Shown in pieces: positions 43,926 through 52,590 of a stretch of 56,309 nt of DNA. The notes below the pieces were generated by a model. That model was not told the origin of the DNA, searched no databases, and saw only the letters and a list, made by a program, of their open reading frames with translations. Made by a program: the position numbers and the translations under genes. This stretch comes from Nocardiopsis listeri NBRC 13360 (GTDB taxonomy: Bacteria > Actinomycetota > Actinomycetes > Streptosporangiales > Streptosporangiaceae), in contig NZ_BCSH01000058.1 in the NCBI RefSeq assembly GCF_001570765.1, positions 1 through 56,309 of the forward strand. The letters are read 5' to 3'. The number at the start of each line of letters is the position of its first letter. Position 1 is the first letter of the stretch.

Positions 43926-44627
43926 TCAGTCCTCGGCCAGGGACAGCAACTCGTCGAGGTAACAGGTGGCCTCACGGGCGGCCCGGATCGGGTCCGCGTC
44001 GCGAACGGCCTCGGTCAGCTTGCTGTGGTCTATCCCCTCGGTGGCGGAGGAAGGCTGCTCGGCGGCCTCGTCGCTCTGCTCGTAGGCGGTGTGCGCGATG
44101 CTCGCGTAGACCACCTGGGCGATGTCGTCGTACAGGTCGATGAGCAGGGTGTTGTGGGTGGCGTTGACCACCGCCCGGTGGAAGGTGAAGTCCGCCTCCA
44201 CGAACGCGCCCATGTCGCGGCCGCGCCACGCCTCCTCGCGCAGGGCCATGGCCCGATCGATGTCGACCATGTCCTCCTCGGTGTGGCGCATCGCCGCCAG
44301 ACGCGCCGCCTCCACCTCCAGGGCGCGCCGTACCTCCAGGTTCTCCCGCACACGGGAGCGCTCCAGGCGCCTGCGCAGGGCACCACCGAGCTCGCTGGAG
44401 GCGCGCACGAAGGTGCCGGCGCCCTGACGGATCTCCAACAGGCCCGCGTGGGCCAAGGCCCGAACCGCTTCGCGGACGGTGTTGCGACCGACTTCGAGCT
44501 GTTCGGACAGTTCCGATTCGGTGGGGATACGGTCGCCCACACCCCATTCACCGGAGTCGATCTGGGCTCTTAGCTGGCTGATGACCTGGTCGACCAGACC
44601 GGTCCGGCGTGTAGAGGCGAGGGGCAC
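43926..44627 (-). CDS. FadR-subfamily GntR regulator (FCD domain)
   Basis: This 233-residue regulator has an N-terminal GntR winged helix (about residues 10-75: QVISQLRAQIDSGEWGVGDR, IPTESELSEQLEVGRNTVRE) and a C-terminal FCD helical ligand domain with the metal-binding Asp/His set in the VEADFTFHRAVVNATHN region and ATEGIDHSKL. FCD-GntR proteins sense small organic acids and regulate adjacent catabolic or transport genes. GTG 44627 has AGGAGGT upstream. The divergent MFS transporter is its likely target. Confidence 0.9.
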   Translation of the reverse strand: MPLASTRRTGLVDQVISQLRAQIDSGEWGVGDRIPTESELSEQLEVGRNTVREAVRALAHAGLLEIRQGAGTFVRASSELGGALRRRLERSRVRENLEVRRALEVEAARLAAMRHTEEDMVDIDRAMALREEAWRGRDMGAFVEADFTFHRAVVNATHNTLLIDLYDDIAQVVYASIAHTAYEQSDEAAEQPSSATEGIDHSKLTEAVRDADPIRAAREATCYLDELLSLAED

Positions 44628-44795
44628 GCGTAAACCTCCTAGGGGCGGGTCGCCGGATGACAGGGCCAGCGCACAGGTATGGAACGGTTAAGGAGGGAGC
44701 CTAGACCAGTCGGGCATGGGAATAGGCCCTCACGGGCAATGCGTTATCCTCATGAAGTACATAGGGTCATCCTACAATTATGTGAGCCGCGTCCC

Positions 44796-46073
44796 ATGAG
44801 CGCCACCCCTGCGCGCACAACACCCACCGAAAACACCGCCGCGGCCAGGACCGAAACCGCCTCCGCGCTTCCACGCAAGGCCTTGCTCCTGGTCGCCGTG
44901 GCCATCGCACTGGCCGCACTCAACCTCCGTACCGCCATCACCAGCGTCGGACCCGTCCTGGACGAGGTCACGAGTGGTCTGGGCATGAGCGCGGTGGGCG
45001 CCGGCCTGCTCACGACCCTGCCCGTACTGTGTTTCGCGCTCCTGGGCGGGCTCACCCCCACCCTCGCCCGCCGACTCGGCTCCCACCACCTGCTCGTGTA
45101 CGCGCTGAGCGCGCTCACCCTCGGTCTCGTCGCCCGCGCCCTGGCACCCGAACCCTGGTTGTTCCTCGCCCTGAGCGTCGTCGCGCTGACCGGTGGCGCC
45201 ATCGGCAACGTCATCCTCCCCGCCCTGGTCAAGCAGCACTTCCCGCACCGGGTCGGTCTGATGACCACCGTCTACACCACCGGCCTGGCCGTCGGTACCG
45301 CCATCGCCGCCGCCGTCACCGTGCCCCTGGAGGAGGCCACCGGTGAGTGGCGTGTGGCCATCGGGGTCTACGCGCTCTTCGGGCTGGTCGCCGTACTGCC
45401 CTGGCTGTTGGTCCTGCGCCACGAACCCGCCACGGGCGGGAGCGGCCGCGCGATCGGACCGCGTCGGGTCCTGTCCACCGGCCTGGGCCGGCAAGGAGTG
45501 GTGTACTTTGGTACCCAGTCCTCCATCGCCTACATCATGTTCGGCTGGTTCGCCCAGATGCTGCGCGACCAGGGCATGGACGCCCAGTCCGCCGGGGTGA
45601 TGCTGGCCTACCTGACCGCCCTGGGCATTCCCATGTCCCTGGTGATGCCCACCCTCATCGTGCGCGTGCGCGACCAACGCCCCTTCGTGGTGCTGTTCGT
45701 CGTCGCCTACCTTGTCGGGTTCATCGGCCTGTGGGTCTCGCCGCTGTCGGGCACCTGGGTGTGGACCACCCTCATCGGCGTGGGCATGGGCAGCTTCGTC
45801 TTGGCCCTGACCATCTTCGCCGTGCGCACCCGCACCGCCGAGGGGACCGCGGCCATGTCCGCGTCCAGCCAGAGCCTCGGCTACCTGCTGGGTGGCGCCG
45901 GGCCCTTCCTCTTCGGGATGCTGCACGAGGTCTCGGGCGGCTGGCACGCGCCGATGATCATGATCATCGGCCTGGTCCTCCTCAACCTCGCCGTGGGTCT
46001 GCTGGTGGGGCGTCCCCGCTACCTGGAGGACGTCATCGCCGAACGAGAGGCCCGCACCCGACCGACCGTCTAG
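44796..46073 (+). CDS. CynX/NimT-family MFS transporter
   Basis: This 425-residue inner-membrane transporter has about 12 helices. The family (COG2807) pattern is seen: ALAALNLRTAITSVGPVLDE, LLTTLPVLCFALLGGLTPTL, and in the second half MSASSQSLGYLLGGAGPFLFG. CynX exports or imports cyanate and NimT may move nitroimidazoles; actinobacterial members are mostly uncharacterised. The start at ATG 44796 fits the family and lies just past a TACAAT -10-like element. Divergent from the FCD-GntR regulator (168 bases apart). The last 4 bases overlap the convergent response regulator stop. Confidence 0.87.
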   Translation: MSATPARTTPTENTAAARTETASALPRKALLLVAVAIALAALNLRTAITSVGPVLDEVTSGLGMSAVGAGLLTTLPVLCFALLGGLTPTLARRLGSHHLLVYALSALTLGLVARALAPEPWLFLALSVVALTGGAIGNVILPALVKQHFPHRVGLMTTVYTTGLAVGTAIAAAVTVPLEEATGEWRVAIGVYALFGLVAVLPWLLVLRHEPATGGSGRAIGPRRVLSTGLGRQGVVYFGTQSSIAYIMFGWFAQMLRDQGMDAQSAGVMLAYLTALGIPMSLVMPTLIVRVRDQRPFVVLFVVAYLVGFIGLWVSPLSGTWVWTTLIGVGMGSFVLALTIFAVRTRTAEGTAAMSASSQSLGYLLGGAGPFLFGMLHEVSGGWHAPMIMIIGLVLLNLAVGLLVGRPRYLEDVIAEREARTRPTV

Positions 46074-46672
46074 AGCCAATCGTGTTCTCGGGCGTAGCGG
46101 GCGGCCTGATGCCGTGTCCGGGTCTGCGTCTTCCGCATCGCGCTCGACAGGTAGTTGCGTACCGTGCCCTGGGCCAGGTGCAACCGCCCGGCGATCTCCG
46201 CGACGGAATAGCCATCGCCGGTCACCCGCAGCACGTCGACCTCCCGGGCGGTGAGCGGGTTGTCGTCGATGACCGCCCGGGCCGACACGTCCGGGTCGAT
46301 CCACCGGCGCCCCTCGTGCAGGCTCCGCACGACCGAGGCGATGTGCGCCGGTTCCGCCGACTTGCTGACGAACCCCTGTACACCGAGCTTCAGGGCACGA
46401 CGCAGTACCCCGGGGCGGGCGTGCCGGGTGAGCATGAGGACCACCTGCTCCGGTAGCTCCCGGCGGATCCGCGCCACCGCGTCCAGACCGTCGACCCCGG
46501 GCATCTCCAGGTCGATGACGAGCACGTCGGGCCGGTGCCGCAGGGTCGCCTCCACCGCCGCCCCACCCTCCTCGGCCTCCGCGAGCACGGTGATCTCCTC
46601 CTCCATGGGCAGCAACGCCGCCAGCGCCGAACGCAGTAGGGCCTCATCGTCGGCCAGGACCACGGTGGTCAT
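46070..46672 (-). CDS. NarL/DesR-type response regulator
   Basis: This 200-residue regulator has an N-terminal receiver domain with acidic pocket LADDEALL, the phosphoacceptor Asp in VLVIDLEMPGVDGLDAV, and the conserved Lys in FVSKSAEPAH. The C-terminal LuxR helix-turn-helix reads LTAREVDVLRVTGDGYSVAE, then AQGTVRNYLSSAM. ATG 46672 is supported by GGAGGG and overlaps the kinase stop by four bases (ATGA), so they are translationally coupled. The cognate kinase is encoded just upstream. A shared 20-bp upstream element may be its target site. Confidence 0.92.
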   Translation of the reverse strand: MTTVVLADDEALLRSALAALLPMEEEITVLAEAEEGGAAVEATLRHRPDVLVIDLEMPGVDGLDAVARIRRELPEQVVLMLTRHARPGVLRRALKLGVQGFVSKSAEPAHIASVVRSLHEGRRWIDPDVSARAVIDDNPLTAREVDVLRVTGDGYSVAEIAGRLHLAQGTVRNYLSSAMRKTQTRTRHQAARYAREHDWL

Positions 46673-47850
46673 CGAGCATCCCTCCAAGATCGGGCGGTTA
46701 TGTCCGAAACGGTGTCCGAATCATCGCTGAGAGAGGCGCCAGGGGCGGGAAAGGTCGCCTCGGTCAGGAAGTCCTCGTCGGAGCGCTCCACGACCAACTC
46801 CCCACCCAGATCGATCACGCGTGCGCGGAGCGCCGCCAGCCCGCGCAGCTCGGTGACGGGTCCGGTCCGCGCGCCGTCGTTGATGATGGAGATGCCGCGT
46901 TCCGTCAACGTGATCCGGACCCGTTCCGCCTGGGCGTGCCGCAGGATGTTGGTGGTCGTCTCCCGCAGCACCTGGCCGAGTATCTCGCCTACTCTCGGAT
47001 CGACCTCGTTGCGGCGTTCGACGGAGACCCGGATCCCCGCGGCCTCGAAGAGGTTGCCGGCGTTCTCCAGTTCCGCGGACAGGTTGAGTCGCCGCTGGGC
47101 GTGGGCGAGTTCCTTGGTCCGGGAGATGGTGTCACCGACCAGCTCGTACACCTCGCCCAGCTCCCGGTCGGCCCGTTCCCGGTCCTGCCGCCCCTGGTCG
47201 CGGCCCAGCAGCTTGCGGGCCAGCGCCACCTTCAGCTTCACCACGTGCAGGGTGTGCCCCTGGATGTCGTGCAGGTCGCCGGCGAACCGCACCCTTTCAC
47301 GGGACACCGCCAGGTCGGCCTCGCGCCGGCGGGACCGTTCCAGCTCGTCCACGAGTCCGGACATCACCTGGACGAGGGACGTCAGGACGCTTCCCGTGAT
47401 CGCGACGCACGCGGTGGCCACACTGTGGGTGAGCAACTCAAAGGGGGACAGGCCCAGGGTCAAAGGCATGGCGGCGAGCACCACCACACCCAAGCCGATC
47501 AAGAGCACGGTCGCCGCACGCCGATGCCGGGGAAGCCGTTGGACGAACAACGTCCCGACGATGGCCGGCCCGAAGGACGCCGACAGGGTCTCGGCCACCA
47601 GGATCCCGACCGCCCACACCACGGCGGTCACCACCAGACCCGGAACCAGGACCGTCAACCGCTCGTCCGTCGCCGACCGGTTGACGGTGAACAACGCCGT
47701 GGCCAGGCCTATCGCCAGTAGGAGGGCGTGCCACCAGACCTCGGCGTCGGTGATCACCAACAACGCGCCGGTGGCGGACAGCGCCGCCGTCACGACGCTG
47801 ACGTTGAGCCTGCGCAGATCACGTGGTGTCGCCTCGGTCTGTTCGGACAT
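46669..47850 (-). CDS. DesK-like sensor histidine kinase
   Basis: This 393-residue membrane kinase has five or six predicted helices in residues 15-165 and no large sensor loop, suggesting it senses the membrane or a partner transporter. The HisKA_3 phosphoacceptor is in RFAGDLHDIQGHTLHVVKLK, with His in the LHDIQGH motif; the ATPase part includes RETTTNILRHAQAERVRI (N box) and LRGLAALRARVIDLGGEL (G box). Partner of the overlapping response regulator. Transporter genes often found with such systems are not adjacent, but the DUF418 gene nearby shares its promoter element. Confidence 0.9.
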   Translation of the reverse strand: MSEQTEATPRDLRRLNVSVVTAALSATGALLVITDAEVWWHALLLAIGLATALFTVNRSATDERLTVLVPGLVVTAVVWAVGILVAETLSASFGPAIVGTLFVQRLPRHRRAATVLLIGLGVVVLAAMPLTLGLSPFELLTHSVATACVAITGSVLTSLVQVMSGLVDELERSRRREADLAVSRERVRFAGDLHDIQGHTLHVVKLKVALARKLLGRDQGRQDRERADRELGEVYELVGDTISRTKELAHAQRRLNLSAELENAGNLFEAAGIRVSVERRNEVDPRVGEILGQVLRETTTNILRHAQAERVRITLTERGISIINDGARTGPVTELRGLAALRARVIDLGGELVVERSDEDFLTEATFPAPGASLSDDSDTVSDITARSWRDAR

Positions 47851-47909
47851 CGTGGGTGACCTTCCAGGTTGTGTGACCGGGCCCAGTATTCAGCCCGCCC
47901 ACCGCCGTC

Positions 47910-47929
47910 ACCAGTGACACCACGTCATG
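47910..47929. promoter_or_regulatory. 20-bp element, copy upstream of the kinase operon
   Basis: ACCAGTGACACCACGTCATG lies 60 bases before the kinase start. It differs at two positions from the copy at 48618-48637 upstream of the DUF418 gene. Outer TGAC/GTCA arms suggest a dimer-binding site, plausibly for the response regulator. Confidence 0.55.
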
Positions 47930-48114
47930 CCCCCGCACCGGGGAAAGTCACGGTCGGCTCCTGACACGGTGACACTGCCCGCTGAGCGCCGTGAAGGCTG
48001 TAATCGGAGCACGTCGAACACAACGGTCATCGACGTCCGACGTCTCAACGTCCGCTACGGCCACTTCCACCTTTTCGGCTGGGAACCACCCCGCTGAGCA
48101 CGGCGTCCGCGTAC

Positions 48115-48571
48115 TCACACCACGCAGAACTCGTTGCCCTCGGGGTCCTGGAGCACCACCGCGTAGTACTCCGTCTCCGGGTGGTCCAGGACCCTGAGCA
48201 CGGTGCCGCCCGCGGCGGTCGACCGTTCGACCACGGCCGTGACCCGCCGGACGCGTTCGGACAAGGGCACCCGACGCCCACCTCCGACCTTCAGATCCGG
48301 GTGCACCCGGTTCTTGACCACCTTGGGTTCGGGCACCTGCTGGAACCACACCCGTGGCCCCCGACCGGCCGGGTCGACGATCGACTCCGGGGTCTCCCCG
48401 GCGTCCCCGGGCAGCTCCTCCTCCGGTATCCCCATCGCCGCCCAGTGCTCCCGCCAGGTGGCGTGCCCCTTCGGGCGGTGGCTCGGGCACGTAGCCCAGT
48501 GCCCGGCACCAGAAGTCCACGAGCCTTCGCGGCTCGGCGCAGTCGATGGTCACCTGCAAGGTCACGTCCAT
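48115..48571 (-). pseudogene. VOC/glyoxalase-like protein disrupted by a one-base frameshift
   Basis: From ATG 48571 the frame reads MDVTLQVTIDCAEP, LVDFWCRALGYVPEPPPEG and then diverges; the natural continuation WREHWAAMGIPEEELPG, PRVWFQQVPEPKVVKNRVHP, DLKVGGG and LQDPEGNEFCVV is in another frame ending at 48115. The two parts together equal a typical 150-residue VOC (Glyoxalase_6) protein. The shift falls at a run of four C (G on the coding strand) at 48466-48469, one base more than needed. A single-base sequencing or assembly error, or a recent mutation, would explain it. VOC proteins of this type are uncharacterised dioxygenase- or bleomycin-resistance-like folds. Confidence 0.75.
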
Positions 48572-48617
48572 GCACGGGAGCCTGCCACGAACCCATGACA
48601 TCCCGGCCGGTGGCCCG

Positions 48618-48637
48618 ACCAGTGACGTCACGTCATG
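48618..48637. promoter_or_regulatory. 20-bp element, copy upstream of the DUF418 gene
   Basis: ACCAGTGACGTCACGTCATG includes the palindromic TGACGT-C-ACGTCA and starts 137 bases before the DUF418 start. It matches 18 of 20 positions of the copy before the kinase gene, suggesting a shared regulator. Confidence 0.55.
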
Positions 48638-48754
48638 GACGCGCCCCCACGGGAGTCATGGGTGAAGGGTGACGTGGAAGCACTGCCCGGGACCGCCCCC
48701 GACGGGAGACGGTGACCACATGACCTCCGAACCCTCGACCCGGAGCCCATCACC

Positions 48755-49975
48755 ATGACACTCCGCCGTACCGAGACCATCCCCACTCCCGCCACGTCGA
48801 CCCCGGTCGCCGAACGCGCCCTGGCCCCGGACCTGGCCCGCGGCGCGATGCTGCTGCTCATCGCCCTGGCCCACGTGCCCTGGTTCCTCTACGACGCCCC
48901 CGTGGGCGCGACCATGCTGCACCCCGCCGACGGAGGGATCGCCGACCGGATCGTCCAGGCCCTGACCGTGACCGTCGTGGACGCCCGCACCCACACCATG
49001 TTCGGGTTCCTGTTCGCCTACGGGGTCGGACAGATGTACGCGCGACAGACGGCGCGCGGTACGAGCCCTGAGGCGGCCCGACGACTCCTGCGCCGCCGGC
49101 ACCTGTGGATGATCCTCCTCGGGGCGGTGCACGCCACCTTGCTGTGGCAGGGCGACATCGTCGGCGTCTACGGACTCATCGGGCTGATCATGGTCCCGCT
49201 GTTCCTGGGCCGCACCGACCGGACCCTGCGCGTGTGGGTGGTGGTCCTGCTGACCCTGGGCGCCCTGGCCACGACCGTCTCGACCGTCTCCGGGCTGCTC
49301 GTGGACTCTTCCGGCCCCATGCCCGCCGACCTGCAACGGCTCAGCATCGCCGAGGCCGACTACGCGACCTCCGCCGCGGTCCGCTTCCCCACCTGGCTGT
49401 TCACCCTGCTCTCCGGCCTGTTCACCCTCGCCCTGCCCACGGCCTTCCTCATCGGGCTCCTCGCGGCCCGACACCGCGTTCTGGAGGAGCCCGCCCGGCA
49501 CCTGTCGCTGCTGCGTCGGACCGCGTTCGTGGGCATCCTGCTCGGCTGGACCACGGGTGTCGCGGCTGCCCTGGGCCATCTCGGACTCATCGACGCCGTC
49601 CCCGAAGCCGCCCTGGGCGGCGCGCACTTCTACACCGGGATCTTCGCCGGGGTGGGCTACGCCGCCCTCTTCGGACTCATCGCCCACCGGATCGACACCC
49701 GCCGGGATCGAGAGTCGCTTCCGATCCGAGCGATGGTCGCCCTGGGACGCCGCTCGCTCAGCGGTTATCTCGCCCAGTCGCTGGTGTTCGCCCCGTTCCT
49801 GGCGGCGTGGGGACTGGGCCTGGGCGTGTACCTGTCGAGCTGGTCGGCGGCGCTGGTGGCCCTCGCCACCTGGCTGCTCACCGTGGTGGCGGCGCAGCGG
49901 ATGGACCGCGCCGGGACGCGCGGCCCCGCCGAGACCCTGCTGCGTCGACTCACCTACCGACGCGCCCCGCGCTGA
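48755..49975 (+). CDS. DUF418 family membrane protein (YeiB-like)
   Basis: This 406-residue protein has about ten transmembrane helices. The N-terminal RALAPDLARGAMLLLIALAH and the catalytic-like HTMFGFLFAYGVGQMYARQT are typical of the YeiB/DUF418 superfamily of acyltransferase-3-like membrane proteins. C-terminal ALGRRSLSGYLAQSLVFAPF is the DUF418 signature. The biochemical role is unknown in most bacteria. ATG 48755 is the natural start. It shares a 20-bp upstream element with the two-component operon, so it may be a target of that system. Confidence 0.87.
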   Translation: MTLRRTETIPTPATSTPVAERALAPDLARGAMLLLIALAHVPWFLYDAPVGATMLHPADGGIADRIVQALTVTVVDARTHTMFGFLFAYGVGQMYARQTARGTSPEAARRLLRRRHLWMILLGAVHATLLWQGDIVGVYGLIGLIMVPLFLGRTDRTLRVWVVVLLTLGALATTVSTVSGLLVDSSGPMPADLQRLSIAEADYATSAAVRFPTWLFTLLSGLFTLALPTAFLIGLLAARHRVLEEPARHLSLLRRTAFVGILLGWTTGVAAALGHLGLIDAVPEAALGGAHFYTGIFAGVGYAALFGLIAHRIDTRRDRESLPIRAMVALGRRSLSGYLAQSLVFAPFLAAWGLGLGVYLSSWSAALVALATWLLTVVAAQRMDRAGTRGPAETLLRRLTYRRAPR

Positions 49976-49994
49976 CGACCGGGGTCGGAACGCA

Positions 49995-50834
49995 TCACAT
50001 CGGCAGCCAGTCGAAGCGACCGATCAGGTACACGGCGCCCACGAACGCCACGATGTCGATCACCGTGTGCGCCACCACCAGCGGCATCACCCGCCCGTAA
50101 CGCAGGTAGAACCAGCCGAACACCAGCCCCATCATCAGGTTCCCGAAGAACATGCCCACGCCCTGATACAGGTGGTAGAACGCCCGCAGCACCGAGCTCG
50201 CCAGCACCGCCTTCCACGGCGACCAACCCAGTCGGCCGAGCCGGTGCAGCAGGTACCCGACCACGATCACCTCCTCCAGGACCCCGTTCTTCAGGGCCTG
50301 CAGGATCAGCACCGGCATCTCCCACCAGTGGCCCTCCAGGGTGCTGGGCACGATGGTGCGGGTCAGCCCCAGCTGCCACGACACCAGATACACGACCAGG
50401 CCACCGGCACCGATCGCCGCCGCGAGCAGTACTCCGCTCCAGGTGTCGAACCAGGGGCGGTGCCGGTCGAAGCCCACGGTGCGCGCCGACTCCCCGGTCC
50501 GGTGTAGCAGGTAGACCACCAACGCGACCGGGGCCAAGGCGAAGACCACCGCGTACAACTGGAACGACAGGTCCAGCCAGGGTCGGTTCTCCGCGCGCGA
50601 GCGGATCAGGTTCGCGGTCTGGTCGGCCATCGACTCCGGTGCGGTGAGCACCCCGAGGAAGGTGATGGTCGCCGAGACCGCGGCGGCGCCCAGGGACAGG
50701 GCGAGCACGCACAGGATCTCCCAGCGAAGCAGGGAGCGATCGGGCAGCAGGTTCGGGATCGTGGTCTCGGCCGTTGCGGGGGCGGCCGGAGAAGGGGCGG
50801 GTTCGCTCGGGTCCTGGTGGGTTCTGTCGGTCAC
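49995..50834 (-). CDS. CPBP-family intramembrane metalloprotease
   Basis: This is a 279-residue membrane protein of about seven helices with the CPBP (CAAX-protease and bacteriocin-processing) motifs: LEEVIVVGYLLHRL (EE pair of motif 1, with G-Y where some members have Arg), LRAFYHLYQG (motif 2 His) and VVAHTVID (motif 3). This variant is common in actinobacteria. Family roles include protein prenyl-processing, bacteriocin immunity and regulated proteolysis. A 40-residue Pro-rich N-terminal tail precedes the first helix. GTG 50834 is chosen as the start because the frame beyond is GC-biased junk. It converges on the DUF418 gene. Confidence 0.85.
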   Translation of the reverse strand: MTDRTHQDPSEPAPSPAAPATAETTIPNLLPDRSLLRWEILCVLALSLGAAAVSATITFLGVLTAPESMADQTANLIRSRAENRPWLDLSFQLYAVVFALAPVALVVYLLHRTGESARTVGFDRHRPWFDTWSGVLLAAAIGAGGLVVYLVSWQLGLTRTIVPSTLEGHWWEMPVLILQALKNGVLEEVIVVGYLLHRLGRLGWSPWKAVLASSVLRAFYHLYQGVGMFFGNLMMGLVFGWFYLRYGRVMPLVVAHTVIDIVAFVGAVYLIGRFDWLPM

Positions 50835-50978
50835 GAGTCGAATGTACCCGCGTGGCCGATGGTGCCCGTGGGAACGTGCGGGTGGGGGATGGGGCGAGGA
50901 CGCCGTCCCCGTCCCCGCCCCCGCCCCGAATTCGACACCCGCGATCGCTCCGGCCCCCGGCACCCCGTCCGCACACGG

Positions 50979-51030
50979 AAAAAGCCGTCGGCCATACGCG
51001 TGTGACACGGACCGCGTATGGCCGACGGCT
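50979..51030 (-). terminator. Strong intrinsic terminator downstream of aceA (second of two)
   Basis: AGCCGTCGGCCATACGCG (50983-51000) pairs with its exact complement at 51013-51030, an 18-bp stem with a 12-base loop; on the minus strand TTTTT follows (50983-50979). It ends minus-strand transcription from aceA. Confidence 0.85.
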
Positions 51031-51037
51031 AGGGGGG

Positions 51038-51088
51038 AGAGGTCGTCCCGCCCCGCCCCAGCCACGAAAGCGGGGTGGGACGACCTCT
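51038..51088 (-). terminator. First hairpin downstream of aceA
   Basis: AGAGGTCGTCCC pairs with GGGACGACCTCT and an inner CCCCGC with GCGGGG, an imperfect stem of about 18 bp. It directly follows the aceA stop and precedes the T-tailed terminator, giving a tandem terminator or 3'-end stabiliser. Confidence 0.75.
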
Positions 51089-51107
51089 GAGGAAACGAAG
51101 ACCGGAC

Positions 51108-52406
51108 TCAGTGAGCCTCTGAGAACTGGTCTTCCTCGGTGGAACCGGTGAGGGCCGTGGTGCTGGCCTCGGGGGAGATGGTCGTGCTGATGGCGTCGAA
51201 GTAGCCGGTGCCGACCTCGCGCTGGTGGCGGGTCGCGGTGTAGCCCTGGGCCTCCGCCGCGAACTCGGCCTCCTGAAGCTCGACGTACGACGTCATCCCG
51301 TTCTGGGCGTAGCCCTTGGCCAGGTTGAACATCGAGTAGTTGAGCGAGTGGAAGCCCGCCAGGGTGATGAACTGGAACTTGTAGCCCATGTGGCCCAGCT
51401 CGCGCTGGAACTTCGCGATGGTCGCGTCGTCCAGGTGACGCTTCCAGTTGAAGGACGGCGAGCAGTTGTAGGCCAGCATCTGGTCCGGGTACTCGGCCTT
51501 GATGCGCTCGGCGAAGTCGCGGGCGACCTCCAGGTCCGGGGTCGCGGTCTCCATCCAGAGCAGGTCGGAGTGCGGCGCGTAGGCCAGACCACGGGCGACG
51601 CAGGCGTCGACGCCGTTGCGGAAGCGGTAGAAGCCCTCCGCGGTGCGCTCGCCGGTGATGTAGGGCTGGTCGCGCTCGTCGACGTCGCTGGTGATCAAGG
51701 TCGCGGCCTGGGCGTCGGTCCGCGCGATGACCAGGGACGGGACGCCGGCGACGTCCGCGGCGAGACGGGCCGCGTTCAGGGTCTTGACGTGCTGGCCGGT
51801 CGGGATGAGGACCTTGCCGCCCAGGTGACCGCACTTCTTCTCGGAGGCCAGCTGGTCCTCCCAGTGGACGCCGGAGGCGCCGGCGGCGATCATGCCCTTC
51901 ATCAGCTCGTAGGCGTTGAGGGTGCCACCGAAGCCGGCTTCGGCGTCGGCGACGATCGGGGCGAGCCACTCGGGGGCGCTGTCGTCACCCTCGGACCAGG
52001 TGATCTGGTCGGCGCGCAGGAGCGCGTTGTTGATGCGACGGACCACGGACGGGACCGAGTTGGCCGGGTAGAGGCTCTGGTCGGGGTAGGTGTGGCCGCC
52101 GAGGTTGGCGTCGGCCGCGACCTGCCACCCGGAGAGGTAGATGGCCTTCAGTCCCGCGCGGACCTGCTGGACGGCCTGGTTGCCGGTCAGGGCGCCGAGG
52201 CTGTTGACGTAGTCCTCGGTGTGGAGCAGGTCCCACAGGCGCTCGGCGCCTCGGCGGGCCAGGGTGTGCTCCTCGGTGACCGAACCGCGCAGCTTGACCA
52301 CGTCGTCGGCGGAGTAGGTCCGCTCGATGCCCGCCCAACGAGCGTTGGTCTCCCAGTCGCGCTGGAGCGCGGCGCTGGCTTCCTGACGACGAGCGCTGGT
52401 GCTCAT
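51108..52406 (-). CDS. aceA: Isocitrate lyase
   Basis: This 432-residue enzyme splits isocitrate into glyoxylate and succinate in the glyoxylate shunt. The catalytic loop [17 protein letters not shown] carries the active-site Cys, with SEKKCGH the family signature. [26 protein letters not shown] and [18 protein letters not shown] are also conserved. Length matches the short bacterial form. ATG 52406 is the start. It is divergent from a RamB-like regulator, the classical controller of aceA in actinobacteria, with direct repeats in the shared region. Two hairpins close the transcript. Confidence 0.97.
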   Translation of the reverse strand: MSTSARRQEASAALQRDWETNARWAGIERTYSADDVVKLRGSVTEEHTLARRGAERLWDLLHTEDYVNSLGALTGNQAVQQVRAGLKAIYLSGWQVAADANLGGHTYPDQSLYPANSVPSVVRRINNALLRADQITWSEGDDSAPEWLAPIVADAEAGFGGTLNAYELMKGMIAAGASGVHWEDQLASEKKCGHLGGKVLIPTGQHVKTLNAARLAADVAGVPSLVIARTDAQAATLITSDVDERDQPYITGERTAEGFYRFRNGVDACVARGLAYAPHSDLLWMETATPDLEVARDFAERIKAEYPDQMLAYNCSPSFNWKRHLDDATIAKFQRELGHMGYKFQFITLAGFHSLNYSMFNLAKGYAQNGMTSYVELQEAEFAAEAQGYTATRHQREVGTGYFDAISTTISPEASTTALTGSTEEDQFSEAH

Positions 52407-52521
52407 GTTCGTTCCCGCCTTCGTGTAGTCCCCAAGGTGTTCACACCGGTCGAGGGAGGTCCTTCCAGGGCCAGGGGCTGAGCCCTGGGCGGTAAGTTCC
52501 CCGCCGGTAACTATGATTCTT

Positions 52522-52564
52522 GGTGAAGATCCAAGACTTTTCCACTCGATTTTGGGTGAAGATC
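52522..52564. promoter_or_regulatory. Two direct repeats in the aceA-ramB intergenic region
   Basis: GGTGAAGATC occurs exactly at 52522-52531 and 52555-52564, 33 bases apart start to start, about three helical turns, in the AT-rich divergent promoter region. It is a candidate binding site for the RamB-like regulator. Its sequence is not the exact corynebacterial RamB box, so binding is inference. Confidence 0.5.
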
Positions 52565-52590
52565 GTCGATTCTTTCCGTAAGATGAAGCC

